A DNA stretch of 64,000 bases from Vibrio sp. 10N (GTDB lineage Bacteria; Pseudomonadota; Gammaproteobacteria; Enterobacterales; Vibrionaceae): assembly GCF_036245475.1 (NCBI RefSeq), contig NZ_BTPM01000002.1, positions 1,612,001 to 1,676,000 of the forward strand. The letters are read 5' to 3'. Shown piece after piece: positions 56,333 to 63,219 of the stretch. Numbering within the stretch: the stretch's first letter is position 1; every line of letters starts with the position of its first letter. Both the position numbers and the translations under genes were made by a program. Under the pieces are notes generated by a model, which saw nothing but the letters and a program-made list of their open reading frames with translations, had not been told where the DNA came from and ran no database searches.

Positions 56333-58465
56333 TTATAGGGCAGTAATGTCGACCACTCGGTCTGCGGATTCGATAGTCTCCTTTCTGTGAGCAACCATAA
56401 TTCGAGTTAAGTTGAGCTGCCTTATTTTGTCATTGACTTCCGACTCTTTGCTTTGGTCTAGGTGGCTTGTTGCCTCATCTAAAACGAGTAAGGAGGGACT
56501 AAAGTACAAAGCACGAGCGAGGTAAACGCGCTGTGCTTGTCCTCCAGATAATGTGCTACCCATATCACCGATCAGTGTCATGCCTCCCAAGGGCAGGTTA
56601 TCGAGATCATCCCATAAACCTGAGAGATGGATTGCGTTATCAAGTTTCTCTTGATCGTAGTTGGGCTCGAACAAGGTTATGTTGTCAATGACAGTACCGG
56701 ACAGCAGACTATCGTTTTGCATAACAGAACCTATCTTGCTTCGTACACTGCCAAGGTCAAGCTCAGAGATATCTTCTCCGTCAATCAGTACTCTACCCTC
56801 AGTAGGCGGTAGTACTCCCAATACTACTTTTAGCAGGGTAGACTTTCCGCACCCGGATGGGCCTGTTAGCGCAACAGACTCTCCTTCGGTTATCTGTAAG
56901 TTAATGTTCCTAAATAGAAACTCAGAACAGCCCTCATGTCTATAGCCCAGATTAACGAGTTGAAGGGAACTTGCTTTAGCTTTTGGTTTAGCAGTTTGTC
57001 CGATTTGTCTTTCGGTTTGATGAAGTGTTATATCTGCCAATCTTTCGAGATGCAGTGAGAGCAAGCGGAACTCAAATCCTTTATCAATAAAGTTTTTAGC
57101 ACAGCTGGTAAATAGCGTTTTGTAAGATAAAAATGCGAGCAGCATACCAATGGTAAATCCACCATTGATGACGGAATGCGCACCTAGATAGAGTAGAAAA
57201 ATCCCTTCCAATCCAAATAGGGTTTTGATCATTGATTCTTTGCCGATCTCCAGCTTTGACAGACGGATGTTACTGTTAAGCACATCTGTGTTTCGATTTA
57301 GCCAGTTACTGAGTCGAGCGTTGGTTTGGTTATATAGTTTGATAGTTTGGATTGAGCGGATAGTTTCAAGAAAAACGGTATCCTCTTTTGCTTCGTCATT
57401 AATGAGTTCTTCTTTTATTTTTCTTATGGGATAGAAGTATCCGAGTTCGATAAGAAATGCGAGAACGGTGACGATAAACGCGATACAAGCCAGTTTTGCG
57501 TCATAGAGATACATCACACCCAAAATGAGCAATGCCATGATGCCATCAATGAATATTTCGACGACATTGTTGGTAAGAAGCTCTTTGATTTCTGATAACG
57601 AGCCAAAGCGAGAAATAATTTCCCCAATGTGCCTTGAACCAAAAAAGTTGAGCGGTAGCTTGAGTAAATGACGAAACAAATTCGCGCCCATTTGTAAACT
57701 CAATGAGGTCGTTAAACGCACCACAATCCAAGAACGAAAAGCGGCCAGAGCAGCCTGCATTACAATCAGCGCTGCGAAGCTTAATGCCAGAACTGTAAGC
57801 AAGGGTTGATCGTTAGTGAGGAGTACTTTGTCGACTGTCCACTGCGTATAATAGGGCAAAGCAAGAGCGAAAACCTGCAGAATAACCGACAACGCAATGA
57901 GCAAGGCTATGCTTTGTTTAAAACCAACCGCTCTTTCCCATAGATCACTGAGTCTCATTGAAATTCGACGGTCAGCCTTTTTGAATGCACTCGTGGGTGT
58001 CAGTTCGAGTGCAATACCGGTGTAATGCTCGCCAAACTCATCGACCGTCAGTTTTCGCCGCCCTCTAGCTGGGTCATTGATCTCTACTTTGCCATCATCG
58101 ACCCGAGTGAGTACGACATAGTGGTCGAGATCCCAATGAATGATGCAAGGTAGCGCCAGTCTATTGATTTCGTTGATTGGGCATTTTAATGCCCTACTAG
58201 CGAGGCCAAATTTGTCCCCAATGTCAATGACATCAGCCAGCTTCATACCCTGTGAACCAACAGAGTGGAAGGCGCGAATACCGGGTAAATTAATTTTGTG
58301 TCCATGGTGACTCGCCACCATGCCAATGCAAGCTAAACCGCACTCAGCTATTTCCGATTGAAGAATTAACGGAGTTGAGTGTTGTTTCCTAAAATTGAGC
58401 TTGTGCACGGCGGCTTGATTATCAGTTAGTTTACTGCTTTTCTGAGCGTAGACGGATGTGGCCAC
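56333..58465 (-). CDS. C39 peptidase-containing ABC transporter (CvaB/bacteriocin exporter type)
   Basis: This protein of about 710 aa cuts a double-glycine leader and exports the released peptide through the inner membrane. The peptidase domain (30-150) has all catalytic residues: Gln36 and Cys42 in QSEIAECGLAC, His115 in DLDHYVVL and Asp131 in NDPARG. It is therefore a true protease, not the inactive domain of HlyB. Membrane helices cover about 180-450. The ATPase domain has GPSGCGKST, LSGGQAQRVYLARAL, LLVLDEATSHLD and a switch His in VAHRKE. I favour the GTG at 58465, which has AAGGGAAG upstream and overlaps the stop of the fusion-protein gene by one base; an ATG at 58507 is the alternative. 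A double-glycine precursor is encoded in the same operon. Confidence 0.93.
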   Translation of the reverse strand: MATSVYAQKSSKLTDNQAAVHKLNFRKQHSTPLILQSEIAECGLACIGMVASHHGHKINLPGIRAFHSVGSQGMKLADVIDIGDKFGLASRALKCPINEINRLALPCIIHWDLDHYVVLTRVDDGKVEINDPARGRRKLTVDEFGEHYTGIALELTPTSAFKKADRRISMRLSDLWERAVGFKQSIALLIALSVILQVFALALPYYTQWTVDKVLLTNDQPLLTVLALSFAALIVMQAALAAFRSWIVVRLTTSLSLQMGANLFRHLLKLPLNFFGSRHIGEIISRFGSLSEIKELLTNNVVEIFIDGIMALLILGVMYLYDAKLACIAFIVTVLAFLIELGYFYPIRKIKEELINDEAKEDTVFLETIRSIQTIKLYNQTNARLSNWLNRNTDVLNSNIRLSKLEIGKESMIKTLFGLEGIFLLYLGAHSVINGGFTIGMLLAFLSYKTLFTSCAKNFIDKGFEFRLLSLHLERLADITLHQTERQIGQTAKPKAKASSLQLVNLGYRHEGCSEFLFRNINLQITEGESVALTGPSGCGKSTLLKVVLGVLPPTEGRVLIDGEDISELDLGSVRSKIGSVMQNDSLLSGTVIDNITLFEPNYDQEKLDNAIHLSGLWDDLDNLPLGGMTLIGDMGSTLSGGQAQRVYLARALYFSPSLLVLDEATSHLDQSKESEVNDKIRQLNLTRIMVAHRKETIESADRVVDITAL

Positions 58466-59706
58466 TACAGCTTCCCTTTTATTGATAGTAATGGTTCCAG
58501 TAACCATTCTGCGATGGTTCTACTTTCTAGAATAATGTCAGCCTCGGCGAGCATACCCACCTTGAGCGGTAGTAAAGTACCCACAGCCTGAATATGTTGA
58601 GACGAAAGAGAGGCTTTTATGCGATACATGGCAGTGGGAATTTCAACAGGGAGCTGCTCGTCCTCAGGTAACAGCAGCGCTTTATCAACGTGAATAACCT
58701 GACCACTCAGAAAACCAAATTTTTGATAAGGGAACGCGTCCAGTCGAATATTCACTTCGTCGCCTACCTGAGCGAAACCGGCTGAATGGCTTGGTAAAAG
58801 CATTTCTAAAATGAGTGGGGAGTCTTTTGGAATGATGCTGAGTAAAGGAGATGAAGAGCTGACGCGACTTCCCTCATTTACCCTTATCGCTGTGGCAATA
58901 CCAGATTCTGGTGCCTTTACAACAAAGGCAAATTGGTTTTCTAGGCGTGCGAGTTGGGACTTATGGCTAAGTATCTCTTGCGTTAGCGTATTGATCTCCA
59001 TCTGATGATTGTGTGGCAGTGACGCCAGCTCAGACCGGATATCGCTCATCTCTATGTCTAGTTCACTTTTGAGCTGTTCGGTTTGGTCGAAAATAGTCTG
59101 GCTATCAAGATATTGCTCTTGAAAATCATCGAACTGAACCGAGCTCATGTATCCTTTAGAGTACAGAGTTTTGGCGTTTAGAAAGCGCTGCTTGGCTAAC
59201 TCACGTTTTCTTTTGGCAGACTTTGAGGTATTAATCACCGCCAGTTTAGCCTGCTCAAGTTGCTCGACTTTGGATTTTAAGTGTTTCTCGGAAGATTCCT
59301 TTAGGTTGAGTAAAGCCGTTTTTTTAGCCTTAAGGGCATCGATTTCTCCGCGAGTATGAAGTGTGAGTTGTTGAGAAAGCTCCACGCCTGTTGCTAAGCT
59401 CTCGCTGTTACGTATTGTCGCAAGGATGTCGCCTTTTTGTACCTCTTGACCTTCTGCGACTTTGATACCTTCAACAACACCACTGCGTCCGCTGTACACC
59501 TTAGCTAATCCGCGATTGGGGACCAGATACCCGACGACAGTTTCTCGCCTAGCGTACTCTGTATTCGCGACAACCCAACCGGCAATGAGGCTAATGGTTA
59601 TGATGATCGCTGAGATCCAATAGATAGAGATGGGCTGATGGATAACCACGACACCCATATTATTGGTCTTTTTTGCTTCAAGGACTTCTTGCCTAAAAAG
59701 TGACAT
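58465..59706 (-). CDS. HlyD-family membrane-fusion protein (CvaA type)
   Basis: This 413-aa periplasmic adaptor connects the ABC transporter to a TolC-like channel. It has a short cytoplasmic N-terminus (SLFRQEVLEAKK), one membrane helix (IYWISAIIITISLIAGWVV), a lipoyl half-motif (SGVVEGIKVAEGQEVQKGD), a long coiled coil (about 130-270) and the second half-motif with FVVKAPESGIATAIRVNEGS. The beginning FRQEVLE and the ending with EWLLEPL resemble CvaA of the colicin V exporter. AAGGAAA lies before the ATG. Its stop overlaps the transporter start by one base, so the two are coupled. No TolC gene is in the window. Confidence 0.93.
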   Translation of the reverse strand: MSLFRQEVLEAKKTNNMGVVVIHQPISIYWISAIIITISLIAGWVVANTEYARRETVVGYLVPNRGLAKVYSGRSGVVEGIKVAEGQEVQKGDILATIRNSESLATGVELSQQLTLHTRGEIDALKAKKTALLNLKESSEKHLKSKVEQLEQAKLAVINTSKSAKRKRELAKQRFLNAKTLYSKGYMSSVQFDDFQEQYLDSQTIFDQTEQLKSELDIEMSDIRSELASLPHNHQMEINTLTQEILSHKSQLARLENQFAFVVKAPESGIATAIRVNEGSRVSSSSPLLSIIPKDSPLILEMLLPSHSAGFAQVGDEVNIRLDAFPYQKFGFLSGQVIHVDKALLLPEDEQLPVEIPTAMYRIKASLSSQHIQAVGTLLPLKVGMLAEADIILESRTIAEWLLEPLLSIKGKL

Positions 59707-59737
59707 AGCCAGTTTCCTTCAATTTGCGGTAGAGCAG

Positions 59738-60529
59738 CTAAGGCGCTTGCAACGAATGCTGGCGGTAGTACTGCTCTATGGCACTGCGATTGTCGGCATA
59801 CTTCTCATTACCACACGTTTCACCTTGGTAAGAAGTGAGTGGGGATGAATAGGCCAAGATTACGGAGTCAGGATGTGTCAATTGCGACATGACGGTCTGT
59901 TTTCCTGAGCAGGTTGTAGCCGCGCTAGAACCATGCTTGCTCGACACAAATGGCAAGAAATCTTTTAGCAGCTCTAGTTTGGTTTTTTCGTGTTCTGCTC
60001 CGGCTAAGTGACCGAGTTCATGTTCGAGTGTATGAGCCATAACATTGGTTGTCAGCAGAACAAAATCGTCGTAGAGCGTTGGCCAAGCGTATCCCACGAT
60101 GTCTTCATCGACGAAGGGAGCAACAAATACAAGAATCCGATGTGGATGATTGTCGAAGGCGTATTGCTCGGCTTCGTTCTTTTTGAGGTGATGGTGTAAC
60201 CTTTTGGGGTCGTTGGTCTCTAGGAAATGGACGTAACTGTTTTTAGTTTCGACCACGAGCCCCATTTCACGCCTTACGTTTAAGCAGGAGTTCGCGAGCA
60301 CGGTATTCCCAGTGTCTATCCATGTCTGCAACCTATCGATGTTCACTGAGGCCAGCGAAGCCGGATCCAACAAGAAGTCGATGGTTGTCGTCTGGGTTGG
60401 CGTCGATTCTTTACAATAGGTGTACAGTGAGCTTTGCGAATCCGTATCTTTTATATTGGATTTCACTAAGGTTGATACAAAGACTATGGCCATTACAGCG
60501 GCAGATAAAGCTAAATACAAACGAGGCAT
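59738..60529 (-). CDS. Membrane-anchored metzincin-type metalloprotease
   Basis: This is a predicted 263-aa protein. I use ATG 60529, four bases after the stop of the glycosyltransferase gene. Residues 3-22 form a signal or anchor helix (RLYLALSAAVMAIVFVSTLV), so the rest should be periplasmic. The metzincin zinc motif HExxHxxGxxH is complete: His170-Glu171, His174, Gly177 and His180 in HELGHLAGAEH. Met214 lies 34 residues later and is a plausible Met-turn. Six Cys could form disulphides. I do not recognise a closer family. Placed between a peptide-modifying enzyme gene and export genes, it could trim the exported peptide, protect the producer or be secreted. All of these are inference. Confidence 0.8.
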   Translation of the reverse strand: MPRLYLALSAAVMAIVFVSTLVKSNIKDTDSQSSLYTYCKESTPTQTTTIDFLLDPASLASVNIDRLQTWIDTGNTVLANSCLNVRREMGLVVETKNSYVHFLETNDPKRLHHHLKKNEAEQYAFDNHPHRILVFVAPFVDEDIVGYAWPTLYDDFVLLTTNVMAHTLEHELGHLAGAEHEKTKLELLKDFLPFVSSKHGSSAATTCSGKQTVMSQLTHPDSVILAYSSPLTSYQGETCGNEKYADNRSAIEQYYRQHSLQAP

Positions 60530-60533
60530 AAAG

Positions 60534-61904
60534 TTACATCCAAGTTGATTCAAGATGATGGTACGTGTACATGGTTTGATCTGGAAAAGCGAAGCCCAGC
60601 TCGGGCATGTGAAGCAACAGCCCCAACGTTTCTTGAGATAAAGGACCTAAATCAAACACTCGATATGCCACACCGAGAGTGACCTCTAAAATCAAAATGG
60701 GTCCAGTTAACTCCAGCGTAACGAAGTTGCCACTCTCATCGCCATCTTGACGGTAGTTATTGAGTCTTTCGTAATAGGTGTTGGGGCATGTATTACTGCT
60801 TTTACTTGAATTGATTAAGTGGTTCCGTTCGAGGTATCGATATCTGACGCACATCTCTCGGATGATGATGCGAATTAAACGGGAATGTTTGTGCGTAGCG
60901 ATGAGGTTATTGTTGAAGTCACCGGCAACGTTCCTATCACTAGATAAACGAATACTGTCTTTGTAGACCCGTAAACGTCCCAGAGGCGCAACCTGATCGA
61001 TAGAGCGGGGGCGAATTTCATCGGCTTCAAGTGCTTCTATGGCTTCTGGTGCCAAAGACTCAATGACTGCCCGTAGGTTGCCCCCGGCGTTTTGTTTATC
61101 GATGTTGAGTAGCTCAGTCGCGACCAGTTGTGATTTATACGCATCAAGCAAGCGATACTCTTCTCGATTCTCTCCATAAAACTGACTGCAATTGGGGAAT
61201 AGATTGTTTAGACATGGCATAGTATCAGAGTCAATATAGATACCACCGTGCTCATATAACACAGCGAGACGAAATATATCGCTAGCACAGGCTAAGTTTT
61301 GTCTGAGAATAATTTTCCTTGTAAAATAACTATTGAGTTTGTGTCTTTTGTTTTTGAATATTCCAGTTTCTTGATCTATGTAACGAATGTCAAACTGCTT
61401 TGAGAGTTGTTTTTCACGCTCTATGAGTGCTATATATTCTTTCTTAGCCTCGTGATAAAGTATCTTATTGTGTAACTCTAAAAAAGATAATAAAGTTAGG
61501 TCAACATTAATAGAGTCTAACTTTAAGGACTCATAATGGTCATAAAAAGCATCTTGTGCTGAAGACAAAGAGGGGAACTGTAGATTCTTAGTCAACTGAT
61601 TCAGGTATACCTTAACTTTTGATGCTAGAAGACCAAAGTGTAGACGCCAAAGTACTACACTATAATCAGGATTTCTATCTGACCATAATTGAATAAACTT
61701 ACAAGAAGTGGATGAAATATTACCAATCCATACAAAATGGATTAACGGTTCTACTTCTGTTGAATAACGCTCATGAAAACTTGGGATACACTGAGATATT
61801 TTAGAACTTAAATTATCTTTGTTTATAGGGACTGAAGAGGTATCGCTTTCAGAGGCTAGTCTTGCAAGGGATGAAATATAATACTCGAAGCTGTTGTTAG
61901 GCAT
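60534..61904 (-). CDS. Glycosyltransferase resembling the catalytic domain of large clostridial toxins (GT44-like)
   Basis: This 456-aa protein has no signal peptide or membrane helix, so it should act in the cytoplasm. The key motifs resemble TcdA/TcdB-type glycosyltransferases: HFVWIGN (56-62), NPDYSVVLW, then ASDIFRLAVLYEHGGIYIDS with the metal-binding Asp225-Ser226-Asp227. Such enzymes transfer sugars from nucleotide sugars to protein hydroxyl groups. The gene lies 93 bases after a double-glycine precursor gene and before a peptide exporter. The natural inference is that it glycosylates the precursor core. It could alternatively be a toxin-like effector, but it lacks the other toxin domains. 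It looks richer in A and T than the flanking galactose genes. Confidence 0.82.
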   Translation of the reverse strand: MPNNSFEYYISSLARLASESDTSSVPINKDNLSSKISQCIPSFHERYSTEVEPLIHFVWIGNISSTSCKFIQLWSDRNPDYSVVLWRLHFGLLASKVKVYLNQLTKNLQFPSLSSAQDAFYDHYESLKLDSINVDLTLLSFLELHNKILYHEAKKEYIALIEREKQLSKQFDIRYIDQETGIFKNKRHKLNSYFTRKIILRQNLACASDIFRLAVLYEHGGIYIDSDTMPCLNNLFPNCSQFYGENREEYRLLDAYKSQLVATELLNIDKQNAGGNLRAVIESLAPEAIEALEADEIRPRSIDQVAPLGRLRVYKDSIRLSSDRNVAGDFNNNLIATHKHSRLIRIIIREMCVRYRYLERNHLINSSKSSNTCPNTYYERLNNYRQDGDESGNFVTLELTGPILILEVTLGVAYRVFDLGPLSQETLGLLLHMPELGFAFPDQTMYTYHHLESTWM

Positions 61905-61961
61905 GCAATCTACCCAGATAAAGAAAAGTGAAACTATTCGTTATGTGAAAAGTAAACAAAA

Positions 61962-61986
61962 GAGTGGGATGGGCCCGTCCCACTCT
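61962..61986 (-). terminator. Attenuator-like hairpin between the precursor and glycosyltransferase genes
   Basis: AGAGTGG (61962-61968) and CCACTCT (61980-61986) are complementary, with an internal GGGCCC palindrome. On the minus strand the hairpin is followed by TTTTG. It lies 12 bases after the precursor stop. It would favour precursor mRNA over the downstream genes, a common layout in bacteriocin operons. Confidence 0.55.
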
Positions 61987-61997
61987 CTAATCTTTAT

Positions 61998-62165
61998 TTA
62001 GCCCCAAGAGCTCGAGCCCATGCGCTGTGCGCGACGAGCATTCGATACACAACCGCGGAATACGCGGCGACTGTAACGACCGCCTACCACTTCATCCAGT
62101 TCATTTGCATTAAGCTCAGCAATCTTAGTCTCTTTATTGTCGATTGCTTTTCCTTGTGAACACAT
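61998..62165 (-). CDS. Double-glycine leader precursor peptide of a putative modified bacteriocin (55 aa)
   Basis: This small ORF encodes a leader of 29 residues ending in Gly28-Gly29. Before the glycines, ELNANELDEVVGG places hydrophobic residues at -4 (Val26), -7 (Leu23), -12 (Leu18) and -15 (Ile15). This is the pattern recognised by C39 peptidases. The predicted core is 26 residues (30-55) with seven Arg, no acidic residue, a single Cys39 and the C-terminal tail GSSSWG. It is encoded directly upstream of the glycosyltransferase, protease and exporter genes. Candidate modification sites are Cys39, Ser32, Ser41 and Ser51-53. The ATG at 62165 has no proper ribosome-binding site; the good one serves an ATG 13 bases upstream in another frame. 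The leader match and context make the gene very likely; the exact N-terminus is uncertain. Confidence 0.85.
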   Translation of the reverse strand: MCSQGKAIDNKETKIAELNANELDEVVGGRYSRRVFRGCVSNARRAQRMGSSSWG

Positions 62166-62189
62166 TATTTTTTTTCATTCTGATTCCTT
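62166..62189 (-). promoter_or_regulatory. Ribosome-binding site, out-of-frame ATG and A8 tract before the precursor gene
   Basis: On the minus strand AAGGA (62185-62189) lies 6 bases before an ATG (62176-62178). Eight A follow, then TA and the precursor ATG at 62165. The two ATGs are 13 bases apart, so they are in different frames. Loss of one A would give an in-frame start reading MKKNNMCSQGK. In the given sequence the precursor frame has a TGA just upstream of the A tract. Confidence 0.75.
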
Positions 62190-62633
62190 AAATACTATTA
62201 GCAACATACACCTAACTCGATTGGATAAGTGTTAGCGAATATAAAATGACTCAGAAAGGTTATCAGGCATTGAGAAAAATAATTACAACAAAATGTCTCG
62301 CCTGTTACCTAGAGTCGAAATAAATCTACTGCAACTATAGTGTTTAATCAATAGGTAGATTTTAATTATTTTATTAAAGTTTGAATTGATAATATTACTA
62401 ATAGTTCCTATCCCTCATAAATAAAGGGATCAAATAATAAACCTACTATAAATGCGTGATGTTATTGATTGAAATGTAATTAAATTTAATGGCTAGCTTG
62501 ATATGATGTAGTTCACATAAAATTAGGTCTGCTATTAGTGAAATCCATTACATTACAAAAAAGCTTGATCTATTTACTTGTTTTGAACTACCTTGCAAAA
62601 AATAACAATAATTCGAAACAAGAAGGTATGTCT
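62190..62633. other. AT-rich divergent region between the precursor operon and the lipoprotein gene
   Basis: About 440 strongly AT-rich bases with no supported gene. It must contain the promoter of the minus-strand peptide operon. A weak hairpin ATCCCT...AGGGAT is at 62410-62430. I could not identify a regulator site or a second precursor peptide. Confidence 0.45.
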
Positions 62634-63109
62634 ATGACAATGAAGTTGGTGTCTTTTATTGCTATCAGCGTATTGGTAGCTGGCTGCACAAAGGAAACTC
62701 CGATCACTGAGGAGGGGTTGTTGGGAGCATGGAAATGCAAACTAACACTTGATGAAAACATTGATCTTGATATCACAGAAAAGTATTTAGCTGATAATCA
62801 ATATCTTTATTCAGGAACTTATATTTTAGCATTACCTAATGGTCGACGTAATCATGTTCGATACCAAGTGACTTATTCTGGCACTTGGAATGTAATAAGC
62901 TAGCTCTTCATTATGAAAAGGGCTATGAAATGTTGGCCGTTGACCAAGAAAATGAGTGGGCGAGAGGCGAAGTTGAATGGATTATGTCACACAAGCCCGC
63001 AATAGAAGTCTTTGGCGCAACGTTCAAAGATGAAAATACGCTTAAGTTGGTCGATCAAGAGTTTAATGATGTCGACTATTGCAAGCGGTTAGAAAGCAGT
63101 TCGGTATAA
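62634..63109 (+). pseudogene. Frameshifted lipoprotein gene
   Basis: The first frame starts at ATG 62634, with AAGG 7 bases upstream, and has a lipoprotein signal (FIAISVLVAGC, lipidated Cys18). It continues through LLGAWKCKLTLDENI and SGTWNV and stops at 62903. A second frame takes over at about 62890 and reads LALHYEKGYEMLAVDQENEW to a stop at 63109, with normal-looking protein composition. Joining the two would give a lipoprotein of about 155 aa. A single-base change or sequencing error near 62890-62905 explains the break. Function is unknown. It is divergent from the peptide operon, so an immunity or accessory role is conceivable. Confidence 0.6.
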
Positions 63110-63114
63110 AAAAA

Positions 63115-63138
63115 AGAGAGCACGTAGTCGTGCTCTCT
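63115..63138. terminator. Terminator after the lipoprotein gene
   Basis: AGAGAGCACG, loop TAGT, CGTGCTCTCT: a perfect 10-bp stem just after the stop codon, with a run of A before it. A T run appears only on the minus strand. Confidence 0.75.
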
Positions 63139-63151
63139 TCAGATTGCTGAC

Positions 63152-63183
63152 GAACCCCGCTTTTTCAAGCGGGGTTCTTTTTT
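63152..63183 (+). terminator. Strong Rho-independent terminator
   Basis: GAACCCCGCTT, loop TTTC, AAGCGGGGTTC and then TTTTTT. An 11-bp GC-rich stem with a clean T run, near the end of the insertion sequence. It may belong to the element or mark its boundary. Confidence 0.85.
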
Positions 63184-63219
63184 CGGAGCGGCCGTAGGCC
63201 GCGATCGCGATATTTTTTG

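Noticed and set aside
56206..56394. Extended N-terminus for the cupin protein
   Set aside because: It would overlap the transporter gene and lacks a ribosome-binding site; ATG 56205 has GGGAG upstream and begins the cupin domain directly.
62166..62633. Second precursor peptide in the divergent region
   Set aside because: I searched both strands by eye for another Gly-Gly leader pattern and found none.
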